Below are positions 20,111 to 34,773 of a DNA stretch of 64,000 bases, in pieces (the first letter of the stretch is position 1; the number at the start of each line of letters is the position of its first letter). The stretch spans positions 763,130 to 827,129 of the forward strand of contig CAUYUJ010017860.1 in NCBI GenBank assembly GCA_963575745.1. Direction: 5' to 3'. The DNA is from Prorocentrum cordatum (Eukaryota; Sar; Dinophyceae; Prorocentrales; Prorocentraceae). A program made the translations under genes and the position numbers. Below the pieces are notes generated by a model. That model made no database searches. It was not told the DNA's origin and saw only the letters and a program-made list of their open reading frames with translations.

Positions 20111-23100
20111 CCGTTTGTCGCGGGGTCGTTTTGGGCCGCCATGGATTCCCCAAAAGTCGTGTTGGAATTTCCCTCCAGACGCCCTGCGGTTCAGTTCGAC
20201 GCAGTCTTGGCTTCATCATGGGTTGCCCGCCGTTTTTCTTTGGGTTGTCATCAGGCTACCTTAGCCTCCTTAACGTTGTTTGATTGTTGTATCGCGTTTT
20301 GCTTTTGCGTGCGACCTCGTGGGCGCCCCCCTCCAACAAGAACGGAAACCTCAGGCGGCGCGCAGGCGAAATTCAATTAGAAACGATTCGTGTGTTTAGC
20401 GTTTCGCGTCGCCAGGCGTTCTTGGAGGTTCATGCGAAACCCTCCTGGCTCGACGTGGAGGCTCGTTGAGTAGTGTCGGTGCCAGGTTGGTTACTCTTGG
20501 AGTTACGTGAAGCCATATCATGCCTTTCTTGGGCCGTCTTCGCGGCTTTCGTGGCCTTGCAGGGCCGTCTTGGACACCATTGTGAACATGTTAGGCGTTG
20601 CGGGCAGCGACGGGGAACCGTCGATACATTCGTGGGGTCTCAAGGGAGGGGGCGGTGCACGCGACGCCGTGCGAATAGAGAGGTGCCCTTATTCAATTAC
20701 CGTGCGCCCTGCCACACAAGATTTGGCAGCGCATCACCCGTCGTCGTGCCGGGGGGGGGCGGTGGCGGAAGGGGAAGGCAGTTCTAGCGCGTTTGTGCGT
20801 TTTCAGAGCTTCACAACCAAATACACGAACCAAATCAAGGCCATTATTTCAGCGGGAATCCCCATATTGATGTTGTTTCTGCCATTTGTGTAAGCCGATG
20901 GGATGTTGGGCGGAGTTTCAAGCTTCGGTGAGTTTTGGGGCGTTTAGAGAAGCTCCCTACGGCTTCTTGTGGCGTCCTGCTTGTTTCCCGCTTCGCAGTT
21001 CTGAGCAAACGCTGGCCGATTTCGAAATCTGTCGGGCCTCATGCGAGTTGTCCCGGACGGTTTGCAGGATCTTGCCTCCCACGGGTTCCCTCTTTAGGGC
21101 GCCTGGCTGGCTCTCCTCAAGCCTCTCCACCCCAGTGCGTGAAGGGAACCATATCGCGCAGCATTGTAGGCCTCATGGGAAGGGCCACGTGGGACAAAAA
21201 AAAACTAACGCGCCCCGAGGCTGCGAAAACGCCTTGACGAAAGACACATGCATGGCCGTTTCGCGCGTGACAGATTCACTAATTTGCGACGGTTTGCGAA
21301 ACCTCAATTTTGAGAATTGTTTGAACGCAGATGGGTCGGGTTTTGATGACATGGCGACCCATGCCAAGGTCTCGTTGTCGCGAGTTTGAAAACATATCAG
21401 GCCATCGAGGGGCTATGCGCAGACAGGTTATACGCACGGCCCCAGATCGTCACGTTAGACATCGGCGCGTTCTTTGGGCGCGTTTTGCTTCAATTCGCGT
21501 GTGAACCCTGCGTGTGTGAACGCAACCGTGCTCCCCAGGAACATTTGTGAAGAACTGTGTGGCGTCTTCATAGACAAGTTTTTTTGTTCGAAGGTCTCTC
21601 ACGGTTGTGGCCTGTTCGGTCGGCGGGTCGCCCATGCGATTATATTATCGTTTCGGTTTTCCTTGCGACGCCAGCGAGAACGGGTGGATGAGGAACACAT
21701 CGGAGGCAGAGGGGGGCCGGAGGGCGAGGAAGGAGCCAGAGATATAATGCGCGAGCAAGACGCTCGATGCAACGCGTGGGAACGACATGAAGTTGACGAT
21801 TCAGAGGACGGAAACGGAAAACGGAGGGTGGTGGCGATTGGCGGGCGGTGTGAGGGATTAAAGCCGCCTTCCGAAAACAAAGGACGCGTTGAGGAAGCAG
21901 TGCAGGAGAACAGGGGAGGGCGATGACTGATCAAACGAGGGCCAGCAGTAATGAAGGGGACGAGGAAGGATGCGAATGGGGGGTGGCAGCGAACGATGGA
22001 GAGAATGAACAGTGTGGGGGCGCTGGGAGAGGCGGGAGAGCCTTTTTGTGATCGGGCAGCTGCGACAGCGAGCAGGGGAGAAGTTAGGAGCATGGGCGGG
22101 GACCCATCAAGATGGACGGGACGATGGAATCATCTAGGAACACGGGAGGGGGTCGATAATCGATGAAGGCAGTTTGGAGGAGGAAGAAGAAGGCAATGGA
22201 GGGGAGGATGTTTTCGGGTGCGCGTTTGTTTGCCATTTTTGAGGCGGTGGTCGAGATGTTGAGGCTCGTCGGCGCTCGCACTGCAGGTATCACTGTGAAC
22301 AGTATCCCTTTTTGGGCTTGCACCTTGGCAAAAAAAAGGGGCAAACCGATATTCCAAACATTTGTTCTGCATTGTGTTGCCCCGTGGCTCCATGTTCGCC
22401 CTGCCATGTCTTGAGTTGGTTGCTCAGCGAGAGTCCTTACAACAGGAGCAATTCGTGGGCAGCGCGCGGTTGGCGCATGGGCCAGGCCTGAGCTAAATTC
22501 ACCCGAAGCACAGCGCAGGGTAATCAGTGCACTGCGGAAACAAATTGCGTCTTCAATGGATCGCGCTCTAGCCATGCGTGGAGCGAGCCATGTGTCCCTG
22601 CACGCTGAAACTCGTGTTGGCCATGCATGAAATATTAATATGCGATCGGCTGGTGGTGTTTTTGTGCGTCGCTAAACCTGTGCCTATGCCATTGTGTCCC
22701 TTCGTGTTAGTTCCAGCATGGTGGTTGTGTTGTTCCTTGATGTCCTCCGCTTGTGTTTGCGGCACAGTGTAGAGTCGAACCGAACCGTTTGTGCGATGCA
22801 GCAGTCCGCCGAAAACATGCCAGCATTCCACGCGGCCCGTGGCAGCACATTGTAGCTCGAAATCCCACGGGGAGACGCGCTGCCAGAACGCGCTCCCATA
22901 ATCACAGCACCCTACAATTTCGCCAACAGCATCGGGACGTCATGCGGTGAACGTCGTTTCGTTTGGCTTACGCCATTTCCGCCGACCCCTTGATCATGCA
23001 TGACCGAGCCCGTCCAGGACAGCCTTGGGGCGCCACGTGGGTGCCACGCGATGGCGCCTGCCGCACTGAAGACGCGGCGGCCACGGCAACCGGTCTAGCG

Positions 23101-24030
23101 TTGTCATAACGCAACACGCCCCCGCATTCACACTAGCGCTTCACGAGCGCACGTAACGCAGATAGCATGCTCAATGCGATCGCAAATCATGATCATGAAT
23201 GCCGCCACGTGCGCGCTAAGGACAGTCTGCAGGAAGCGGACGTCGAATGCCAAGGGTGCCATCGGCCATTCGGGCCCCAGCGCGGGGGCCCAAACCCGAC
23301 CCAACCCGGACCCGAGTTATCCCGGATGATTCGGGCCGCAGCCCTCGGAGCGCCGCGCGTGCTGGATGCGCTGGCTTTGCGACCCTCGGGGCTGTGGTCG
23401 CGACTGGGCGTCCGCAATACTCCTCCCCTCCCTCCCTCGGCACGGACGAAACTGGTACGGCAAGAAAGGGGACAGACCGACAGCAATTTTTATCCGTTTT
23501 TGAACATGGCTCGTTGCCGGTGTCGCCGCTGACGTTGTCCATCTGAGAGAACGTCGCCTGTCCAACAGCGGCCGCTGTCGATGTTGGCCAACCTTTGCTG
23601 TTGGGCATCGTACCCATCCTGCCCATAACCATTCCGGGAGTTCCAATCCCCTTTGTTCTTGTCGCCCTCCTTCTTCACTCCCCCCGCCGGGGGGAGGGGG
23701 GAGAGGGTAAATACAGCACCATGGCGCCCGCGACTCCACTCTCCAACCATAGCGCGGGCGCCCGGACTTGCAGGCTCGAGCGTGGCCGTCACCCTGAACC
23801 AGGGTGGTAGGCTCCAAGCGTTGGGACCCCTAGGTCAGGAAGAGCGTGTTCTGCTGCTGCTGGCAAGAAAATCGGGGAGGGGGGGGTCACTGGGGAATTC
23901 CAGCCCGTCCCCCCCAGGGGGTCACTGGGGGTTCCAGCCCCCCCCCCGGTCCATCATGAAAGGGGGGGGCAGGTCACTAACAGTTCGAACCCCCTTCCTC
24001 GCCGCCGGCAAGCGATTCCCCCTTCCTGCC
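20111..24030. other. mostly unassigned single-copy sequence
   Basis: About 3.9 kb of moderate GC. Open frames of 100-170 codons occur on both strands, including two antisense to a purine-rich stretch (21599-22575), but none has a recognisable motif or consistent codon bias. A copy of CCCGAGTTATCCCGGAT lies at 23311. A pair of TCACTGGG-TTCCAGCCC words lies near 23890 and 23928. No RNA gene was found. Confidence 0.5.
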
Positions 24031-24037
24031 CCACTCC

Positions 24038-24715
24038 AGACAGTGGGACAGTGGTGGGGACAGTGGGGACAGTGGGACAGTGGTGGGGACAGTGGTGGGG
24101 ACAGTGGGGACAGTGCGACAGTGGTGGGGGCAGTGGTGGGGGCACTGGTGGGGACAGTGGGGACAGTGGTGGGAACAGTGGACAGTAAGACAGTGGTGCG
24201 GACAGTGGGATGGGGACGGTGGTGGTGGGGGACACTGGTGAGGGGACAGTGGAACAGTAGTGGGGTCAGTGGGGACAGTGGGACAGTGGTGGGGACGTTG
24301 GTGGTGGGGACACTGGTGAGGGAGGTGGTGAGGACGGTGGTGGGACAATGGAACAATGGTGCAGTGGGGAGACTGGCGGGGACAGTGGGGACAGTGGGAC
24401 AGTGGTAGGGACGGTGGGGACTGGGACAGCACAGTGGGACAGCGGTGGGGGCAGCGGGGACAGTGCGACAGTGGTGGGGGCACTGGTGGGGACAGTGGGG
24501 ACAGTGGGGAGAGTGGGACCGTGGTGGGCACAGTGGTGGGGACAGTGGTGGGGACAGTGGTGGGGACAGTGGGGACAGTGCGATAGTGGGGGGGGCATTG
24601 GTGGGGACAGTGGTGGGAACAGTGGTGGGAACAGTGGGGACACTGGGACAATGGTGGGGATACTGGGGACAGTGGGACAGTGGTGGGGACGGTGGTGGTG
24701 GGAACAGTGAGGAAT
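24038..24715. repeat. minisatellite of GGGGACAGTGG units
   Basis: About 680 bp of 6- to 12-bp units (GGGGACAGTGG, GGTGGGGACAGT). All six frames are open over long stretches, reading for example as Thr-Val-Pro repeats on the reverse strand. This is not coding. Confidence 0.95.
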
Positions 24716-25379
24716 ATTCGAAAATGGACAAAAGATAGTCTGGGGATGATTTGTCCTCGAAAATCGGCCTATACGGGGGACAGGCCCGACCTAACCCTAG
24801 ACCCTCTCGATCCCACCCCCCATATCCCCCCCGCGTCTCGTCCGCCTGCCCCCAGCGGCCTTCCCCCCTCTCGACTGGGATTGTGGATCAGCCTCGCGAT
24901 CTCTCTGCATGTGGCTCGTGAGGCGAACGGCACGCGCGCGGGCCGACATGAGGCCAGTATCGAAACATGCGTATGCTGCGGAGGTAGCAACTCTGCACCA
25001 CAGCTCTTCGCGCAAGGGGCTCACGCCAGCCCGCCGACCCCCACGCCAAGAACCGTGGTTCGTCAAGAGGTGCGTCACCGTGCCAGCCTGTGCGCCAGGA
25101 TCCTCGGGGGTGCATTCGAGGGTCTCACTGACTGCCCCTCGGGGGCCTCTTAGAGGGCTCTGAGGGGCATTTGATTGCGGGACCAGGCGCAATGAGCACG
25201 GCCGTTTGTTTCTCATGCTTTTTGATGCTGCACGGGCGTTTCTATATGTGTAGGTGTCAGCGAAAAGGGGCTGGCGTTTGGGGTCCTCTCGGGGGCCTCT
25301 CGGGGGCCGCTTGAGGGCCTCTTGGAAGCCTCTTGGGTGCCTCTTGGGGGCGCCTCCCTGCAACTCTTTACCCCTCGAG
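24716..25379. other. unassigned, ending in CTCTTGGGG-type repeat
   Basis: No protein recognised in 24716-25130. From 25130, and mainly 25250-25360, the sequence is the CTCTTGGGGGCC repeat. It runs directly into the polypyrimidine stretch before the exon at 25380. Confidence 0.6.
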
Positions 25380-25490
25380 GCTCGGACGTTCATGGAGCTC
25401 ACCAGCGCAGTGTGCGCCGACATGCCCGAGGGGACCCGTGCCGCCGTCGTGGGGCTGGTAGGCGCCGCGCAGTCCAGTTTCCTGTTCATG
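25380..25490 (+). CDS. amino-acid transporter (Aa_trans-like), exon a
   Basis: This is the most upstream exon found of a split gene for a multi-pass membrane amino-acid transporter. It encodes 37 residues: ARTFMEL, then a loop with ADMPEG, then the membrane segment AAVVGLVGAAQSSFLFM. In the Aa_trans family, a segment of the form (A)RTF-x-(D/E)L follows transmembrane segment 2 and leads into segment 3, and this fits. The acceptor is a pyrimidine-rich stretch ending CTCGAG|G. The donor is unclear: GC at 25491 (or 25494, adding one Ala) keeps the phase at 0 for the next exon, and no GT is available. Exons upstream (segments 1 and 2) were not found and may lie before 25 kb or outside the window. 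Confidence 0.75.
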
Positions 25491-25562
25491 GCCGCCCGGA
25501 GGGGAGGGAAAAATGGTTTGTCGTCGACGTCGTTTGTCGCACGCGAACGGCGCAAACATAGA

Positions 25563-25696
25563 CTTTCGGAGCTCCGCGCGGATTTCGTGGATCGGCGTTG
25601 GGCCCGCCGGTCAGCGCCTCCCGTGCCGCCTCCCTGCGCGCTCCTCGCGCCAGGGAGGGGTCCAGCGCAGATGCAAACCGCGCGGAGCTCCGAAAG
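25563..25696. repeat. fold-back element, copy 1
   Basis: Ends in a perfect 19-bp inverted repeat, CTTTCGGAGCTCCGCGCGG and its complement, and the arms stay partly complementary further in. Related copies occur at 47901-48037 and 57203-57306. It lies 70 bp behind exon a of the transporter. Confidence 0.85.
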
Positions 25697-26547
25697 TTAC
25701 GCTCACGCCTTCTGACTGCTCCTCTGTTGGGGTGTGTTGGCGGCGTTTCTGGAGGTTCTCGTCGCCACGTCTGGACGCCGCTCGTAGAGTTAGCAGGGAT
25801 GGGCCCTGGTAGGGTCCATGGTCCAGGGACCGATCTGGAGCGGCGGAACATCTGGGATGTGAAGCGGGATGGTCGGACACAAAGGGCAGGGGGGCGAGGG
25901 GGGTGGGCGAAGGGAGCAAAGAGGAGTGGAGAAGGACAGGGTGGAAAGTGAAGTGGCGAAGGAAGGGGCGAGAAGTAAAGGGAAAGGCGAGGGAGGGGGG
26001 AGGATTGAGAGCCATTGTCTGCCCGCGCTCCCGCGGCGACCGACCTCGACCGTATTCCCCACCCCCCCACCACCCCTCCCGTTCCCGCCGCCCACTTCCT
26101 CTCACGGATCTTGTCCTTCCTCGTCCGCTCTTCCCTCCTCCACATCCCGATCTTCCGCTCCCGCCCACCTCTCCTTCTCGCTTCCCCCCTGGTGGGCACC
26201 CCTGTTGGCCCCTCATATGTTTCTCTTCCGCCCCCCTCCCTATGTGTACTCACTCTCGCGGTAACCGAGCACCCCGGATAATAAAGAATCTTCACATTAA
26301 CCTTTGAAGGTTGTTTATCCCAGGACAAGACAGAGTTGGTCGGGGGAATCATCTTACGATGCGAAGCAGCACTATCACGAACGTGTGGTGGAGCTATGAG
26401 ATTATCACCATGTCCTCTCTCAACCAGGCCCTCCTCTCCCGTTCCTCCTCTCCTCGCCTTGTCCTCCTCCCCCGAGCCTTTCTCCCCACACACTTTGTAT
26501 CTCTCCGGGCATTGTGATCAGCGGAAACCGCGCACTGATCAGGGAGG
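25697..26547. other. intron sequence, purine/pyrimidine skewed
   Basis: 25870-26010 is purine-rich and 26040-26250 is pyrimidine-rich. No gene is recognised. The open frames here match the strand skew. Confidence 0.6.
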
Positions 26548-28955
<2,408 letters not shown>

Positions 28956-29403
28956 CTTTTGCCAGCCCTACTGCGATATTGTTTGCTTCTCTGCGTTGGT
29001 GATTTTTTTGTTGTTGGTGTTGTTGTGGTTGCTACTGTCGAACTCTCTGTTTTGTTCCCGGCATGTTTATCCCATTTGCCCTCGCTGTGTATGGGTGTAT
29101 GTGTGTTTGCATACATATGTACGTATATGAGCCAGCGTACATCCCGAACCAACGCATTGAAATCTATAGTGTGCAACCTGTGTGTTGCTCAGCATATAAT
29201 TTGTGCAAGTTGCATGATCCAATGTGCGCGGTGCAACCGATGCTGTGCAACAAAAGCGTTGTGCAATGTATGTCTGGCGCAGTGTCTATGGTGCAACCTA
29301 CGGTGTGTAATCTGTGGCTTGTGCTATATATCTGGCGCAACTGATGTGGTGCAGTCTATGTGGTGCGAACTACGTGATGCAGTTCGCCCTGCCGAGCGTG
29401 AAG
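28956..29403. other. GT/TGCAA-rich spacer
   Basis: 29160-29385 repeats words such as GTGGTGCAACCTA at irregular spacing of about 15-25 bases. No gene recognised. Confidence 0.5.
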
Positions 29404-30215
29404 TTACCAACTCCACTGCTCGCGCAAACATCCCACCAACCCACACGCATCTTGGTTTGCAAAACCTACGCTGCGGCGATTGCGGCGGCTGTTTGGCGCT
29501 GGTTGGCACATCGCTGCGGCCGCGCTAGCACGCGCAGGCTTGCGGCCGCGCTAGTACGCGCAGGCCAGCGCGCAGAGCGGCCAGTTAGTCCGGCGCGACC
29601 GACGCGGCCGCGTTTGCGTTGCTTGTTGGGGATTTCCCAGCGCGTCTTGACGCGCGGGCACTTCAGTGCGAATCGGCGATATCGGGCGGGCGCGGCACCA
29701 TGGCGACAACGACAGCAGCAGACGCGAACATGTTAGTACCGATGTTTTTTGGCGAGAATGTTGATGACGACGGCATGGCCAATGACGGCGCCGATGCTGA
29801 TCACGACGACGATGGTGCCCGCGTGTCGGCGATGAAGGTTTTGAGCGAATTTCGACGTTCGCGCGCGGCCGACGCGCGCGAGTGGCCCAATGCCCCCCCC
29901 AAGCACGCGCGTAAGGGCGTTCGAATGATTCCGACGCGCGCGCGAAAAGCCTGGTTGGGCGCATGTGTTGACATGTTAAAGCTCCTTTTTTCCTGTCCGA
30001 ATTCGGAAGTGCGCGCGCATGCATTTTGGACAAAAAACCCCACGGTGCAAAACCACGCGTTACCCAAATGGTTTCGGGACACAAGATTTTACAAACCCGA
30101 GCAAACCGGAGCTTTTTGCAAGACTCCGCACGGGGCTCTTGCAAACGGACGGTTTTGATGAACGAGCGCGCGCGGAAAAAATATGAGAGGGAAGTTGCCC
30201 TAGCCGGGGTGGCGT
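29404..30215 (+). repeat. duplicated module, copy 1, with an acidic reading frame
   Basis: About 810 bp homologous to 30356-31215. Within it an open frame can start at ATG 29700 in a good context (ACCATGG) and runs to TGA at 30156-30158, about 152 codons. It begins MATTTAADA, has an Asp-rich stretch (DGADADHDDDG), then FRRSRAADARE and RMIPTRARK. The second copy begins with a similar MAMLTAADA but is shifted out of frame by a (GAT)n expansion. Whether this was ever a protein gene is uncertain. Confidence 0.6.
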
Positions 30216-30355
30216 GGGTTAATTTCTAAAACGCACGATGGGGCGGAATCAAAATCTACACTGCACGACCACAGCGCGCGTCGATAATCCGAAGGAGGGG
30301 TGGGCCCGGATTCTATGCGGCGAAGATAACTTGTAAGTAGCTGCTGTTCGCGGTG

Positions 30356-30650
30356 AATTTGCCAATTCCAATTCTCGCGCAACACCCGCCCACCCGCATG
30401 CTGGTCTGCAAAACCAGCCTATCAGCGATTGCGCTGGCTGCTCGGCGCTGGCTGGCGCACCGCCGCGGCCGCGCTAGCGCGCGGGTTCGCGCGCAGAGCA
30501 GCCCGCTGATTTGGCGCGACCGACGCGGCCGCCTGGCACGTGTCGCAGGCGGCGCTGACGCGCGGGCAGTCCAGTGGGAGTCGGCCACTTAGTCGGGCGG
30601 GCGCGGCCCCATGGCGATGTTGACGGCGGCAGACGCGATGATGATAATGA

Positions 30651-30681
<31 letters not shown>

Positions 30682-31215
30682 TATGATGATAGTAGTAGCT
30701 TTGTTGCTGACGATACTGACGAAGACGACAGCAAGGCCAATCACGGCGCCGATGCTGATTATGCCGGCAACGATACTGGAACCCACGCGTCGTTGGTGAA
30801 CGTTCGGGGAGGATTTCGACGCGAGCGCGCGGCCGCCGCGCGCGAGTTGCCCGCGCGGCGCGATTTCGCCGGGATCGCCCACCCCACCCATCCCGCCCCC
30901 CACCCACCCCCGCGCGCGGGCACGGGAGCACGAATGATTCCGACGCGCGCGCGCGCGCCCGAGGGGCCCGTCCGGTCGCATTGGATGAAAACGTCGGAAA
31001 ACAAGTGGTTGTTTTTCGATCCCGAAACCATTGCGAAACCCAGAATGTTTGAACAATGTCGGCGCGCGCTCGCGGCAGGGGCAAGCGCGCACTTCGCCCC
31101 GTCCGTTGCGTGGGACTTTCGCAAACGGCTGGCTCTCGATAGACGAGCGCGCGCAGAGTATGATTCGACGAGGACGACGGGCGGGAGTTGGCCCTGATTG
31201 GGACGGCATGAAGCC
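30356..31215 (+). repeat. duplicated module, copy 2
   Basis: Aligned end to end with copy 1: both start near CTCGCGCAA, share GCGGCCGCGCTAGC, the ATG context with GCGGCAGACGCG, ATGATTCCGACGCGCGCGCG, and the tail around GAGCGCGCGCG. A (GAT)n expansion at 30640-30720 separates the conserved start from the conserved downstream protein (GADADYAGND, then FRRERAAAARE). Confidence 0.8.
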
Positions 31216-31285
31216 CATATTCAAAACAATCGATAGGGCACAATCGCACGTAATTGGCCCGCCCCCATCACCGCGCTAGCGCCCA

Positions 31286-31860
31286 ATGACGGCGCCGACG
31301 CCGAGCACGCCAGCGCCCCCAGCAAACGCGCAAAGGCGGTCGAATGACTTCGACATGCGTTCGCAGCCGAAGTGCGCGAGTGGCCTGGATGGTGTTATAT
31401 GATTGGGATCGCGCCCCCCTCCCCACCACCACCCCAGCAAGCGCGCAACGTCTTTCGAATGAGTTCACGATGCGCATGCGAGGGCCCCTTTTTGGTCGCA
31501 TGTGATGGAAGTGTTGACACCGATGGCTATTGATCAAAAATTCGCAGGAGCGTGCGCGCCGACCCTTTTAGAAATTAATAGTAGTTTGCAAACAATTCAT
31601 TGTTCATACGTGTTCGGGACACTCGAATGTGCAATTCTTACGACACCCGAGGTTTTACCAGGAATTTCGGCATGCGCGCGCGACGACGCGCGCGTGTGTC
31701 CCAGAGTGTTGCAAAGGACTATTGCACATGGGTATGGTGCGTGCGAGTGGTATAGCATTTGACCGGGACCATGGGGGGGAACCCAGCCTAGTTGTGATAG
31801 TATTGGTTCGTATTCAGAGTGAACGATGGGGCAAAAACGTGTGCAAATTTCACATCCCCA
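31286..31860 (+). repeat. duplicated module, partial copy 3
   Basis: Begins AATGACGGCGCCGACGC like the middle of copy 1 and retains the TTCGAATGA and GGTCGCATG-GATG landmarks. It is more diverged and carries stops. Confidence 0.55.
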
Positions 31861-31954
31861 GATAGATCAAGCTTCGGGACGATGGTATATCCGAAGTTAG
31901 TTTCACAAAAAATGGGAACCTATTTTTCTTGCGGGGACGAGCCGGCGACGGGGC

Positions 31955-32070
31955 GTCGACGGCGGCAACATAGCCGTCAGACTGGCAGACAAGCCCAGAC
32001 GACGGGTGTCGACGAGGCGGCGATGGGGCGGCGACGGCGGCAACATAGCTGCCACAGCGACAGGCCCAGT
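31955..32070. repeat. two-copy duplication of about 74 bp
   Basis: CGACGGCGGCAACATAGC occurs at about 31957 and 32031, with similar sequence between. Confidence 0.7.
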
Positions 32071-32099
32071 TCCTTGGTGCTAAAGTGAGAGCCTGTGCA

Positions 32100-32340
32100 A
32101 GCACCATTTAGGGGATACATCTATAGATACACACACGAGCGCGATGTACATAAATGTACGCAAACACACATATATATACATATATATATATATGGATATA
32201 TGTGTAGATGTAGATGTAAACATAGACATACATACATACATGCATGTACCCTGTAGGTTTCAGGTACATCTAGGTGAACAGCACTATCGTTATGCAGATG
32301 TAGACCTGTATATCCTGAGATGTCCCTACGTATTTGTATC
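32100..32340. repeat. TA/CA-rich simple sequence
   Basis: Alternating TA and CA words with several ATACATACATGC-like stretches (32150-32260). No gene recognised. Confidence 0.7.
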
Positions 32341-32406
32341 GGTGCAAATTTCCGTATCAGCGCCTGCACTTCCGAGTTCTTCGTTCCGTTCCTTGAGTGA
32401 TTGGGC

Positions 32407-32607
32407 GGGTCCGCCGAAGGTTTTCCACGTTGCCGCTCGACGGGCGCTCGTAAAACCCCCGTGCGCTGGGTGGGTCCGCCGCAGCTGCGCTACGAGAAGC
32501 CGCCCCGTGGGCGCTCGTGCGCGCCCCCTGCGCGGAGTGGGTCCGTCGATGTTGCTTCACGTTGCCGCAAGTGCCGCCTCGTGGCTCGTCGGCGCCCCGT
32601 GCGCTGG
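32407..32607. repeat. three-copy tandem repeat, about 66 bp
   Basis: Units start with GGGTCCG at 32407, 32472 and 32539 and each ends with a form of GTGCGCTGGG. Confidence 0.85.
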
Positions 32608-33180
32608 GCTGACACTACATGTCTTGCACCACAAGCTCACACGATATAGTTTACACCACATATTTAGCACGCACATCTTACACTGCATAGATCTTCCGTT
32701 TTTTTTTCAAAGAGGCAGCCGGACTGCACCACCACAGCTGGGCTACCGGGCCCCCGTGGGACAGCAAATTGCACATGGTCTTGCAATCCTACCATCCTAG
32801 CCCAGCCCGTCTTGCCCCCCCCTACCCCGCCGTTCTTGCCAAATAACACGATGCGCGCATTTGCTGATCAATATGGATCACGTTTCTAGATCCACTTGCA
32901 GACAGCAAAATGCGGCACGCAGTCCACACGAGCGCACCGTCGCGCGCACGAGAAGTATAGAAGCACGGTTCTTCCTCAGCAATTTCAACACCCGACCTGT
33001 CAACACCTATCAACACTTTTGGTCTGGGAAAAAGAAGTTGCTGGAATTATGTGCGTGCGCATTCGTTGACATCTTAAGAAAACCGAAGTAGTTCAGCCGT
33101 TCTGCCAGATCAGACCATTCGAGCCACTTGCGCACGCATGGCGGACTCGTGCAACCGCCATCGCGCGCCCACCAGTTCGG
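32608..33180. other. unassigned sequence
   Basis: No repeat or gene recognised. Confidence 0.4.
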
Positions 33181-33184
33181 TCGA

Positions 33185-33440
33185 ATGAGACAATGCGGGC
33201 CACATTTGCACGTTACCGCGCGCACGTCGAGATCATGTCGGGATGGCTTGATTTCTGCTGGCGTGCACTTTCGCATCGCTCTCGGCGCAGTCGCATCGCC
33301 GTCAGCATCATCATTGGCATCGTAATCATCGCCATCATCAGTCGAAATATTGCAGTCGTCAGGTCCAATCACGGTTCTGTGCGCGCACATCGAGATCACG
33401 TTTGGATGGTGTGATGGTTGCGGGCGCATATTGTCCCATC
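33185..33440. repeat. diverged tandem duplication, about 170-bp unit
   Basis: GCGCGCACGTCGAGATCATG near 33218 and GCGCGCACATCGAGATCACG near 33381 head similar stretches that continue GATGG-GATT and GCGTGCA. Confidence 0.6.
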
Positions 33441-33632
33441 CTCTTCATAAGCGCAATTGTCATCATCGTTGTCAGCGTTGTCATCGCCATCGTTACCATC
33501 ATCAGCAGCATTATAATCTTTATAACCACCATCGTCAGGATCATCACCGCCTTCGTCATCGCTGGCATCGTCGACGCCGCCGTTGCCGACGTCAGCATGT
33601 CATCAAGCCCGCTTGGGTCACCGACCCTGGAT

Positions 33633-33965
33633 TGACGTGGCCACGCGCCAGCGCGACCTTTGAGACGCGCGAGGAAGCTCCCATACGTGAGCGCCATTGC
33701 GGCCGCATCATTTGTGCCAAACCAGCTGGCCGATCCACTTGTGAACCCGCGCGCACCAGTGCGGCCCATGATATTGCGCCCGCCCGAGTCGCCGACCTAG
33801 ATTGAAGCGCCCGCGCGCCAACGCGATCTTCGAGACGCGCTGGGAAGGCCCCATCCATGATCGCCATCGCGGCCACATTTTTTGTGCCAAACCAGCTGGC
33901 CGAGCTGCGCATGAGCGGGCGCGCGCGCCAGTGCGACCGCAGAGACGAAACAGTAAGATCCGATC
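33633..33965. repeat. tandem duplication, about 170-bp unit
   Basis: Two copies sharing GCGCGCCA-CGCGA, GAGACGCGC, GCCAT-GCGGCC and TTTGTGCCAAACCAGCTGGC. Copy 1 begins at 33633, copy 2 near 33803. Confidence 0.85.
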
Positions 33966-34500
33966 GGCAACCGCAGTCGAAGCCGAACGGTTTTTGCGAA
34001 ACCAGTTGCGGGGGGGACGGTGGGATGATGTCGCGAGCATTGGAGTTGGCGGCTGCAATGCCCACTGGTAAATGAACGCCGCATAGTTTACACCGCGTAG
34101 CTAAAACCTCCAGCGCACGCCATGTATATTACACAACGTCGCTCACAACCTGCATACTCATAGTGTTCACCGTATAGCTTCTACCTCCACGGTACAATAA
34201 CTCACTGTTCGAGATTCACGTTGGCTAGCATCTAAGTTTTCGCATGCATACATGAACATACATGTATAATCACATACACATAACGCATATACGATATTCT
34301 GTGTATGTGTATGTATGCGGTACTCAGATATACATGTGACAAATATGTATAACATTGTATATACGCATGCCCGTTGTCTTCATCGCATCTCCGTATGTTT
34401 GCCCCCTTTCCTGAGTCATCCCCTCCCCATCCCCCCCTGCCCGCCAGCCTCGCCGCCATATTCCAGAGCAAGGAGGGCGGCGAAGCTGTTCGGGCCCGTG
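33966..34500. other. unassigned sequence with TA/CA patch
   Basis: 34240-34360 is rich in ATACATAC words. No gene recognised. Confidence 0.4.
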
Positions 34501-34504
34501 CGAC

Positions 34505-34738
34505 CCGAGAGGAGGTGGAGCGAGGAGTTCAGGAAATGAGAAGTAGGAGGAGGAGGAGGGGAAGAACGAAGACGAGGACGAGGAAGCGCGAGGAGCGAGG
34601 AACATACTAGGAGGGGGCGGAGGAGGAGGAGGAGGAGGAGGAGGAGGAGGGGGGAGCAGGAGGAGGAGGAGGAGGAGGGAGGAAGAGGACGAGGAGGAGG
34701 AGGAGGAGGAGGAGGGGAGAGGAGGAGGGGGGACGCGC
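34505..34738. repeat. (GGA)n tract
   Basis: Nearly pure GGA/GAG triplets with a few insertions. Frames on the reverse strand read poly-Ser or poly-Pro. Confidence 0.9.
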
Positions 34739-34773
34739 GAGTGCCCCCCCTCCATCCCCCTCACCCCATGCAG

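Noticed and set aside
21599-22575. Two reverse-strand frames of about 164 codons
   Set aside because: No motif, adjacent but in different frames, and opposite a purine-rich stretch that lowers the stop frequency.
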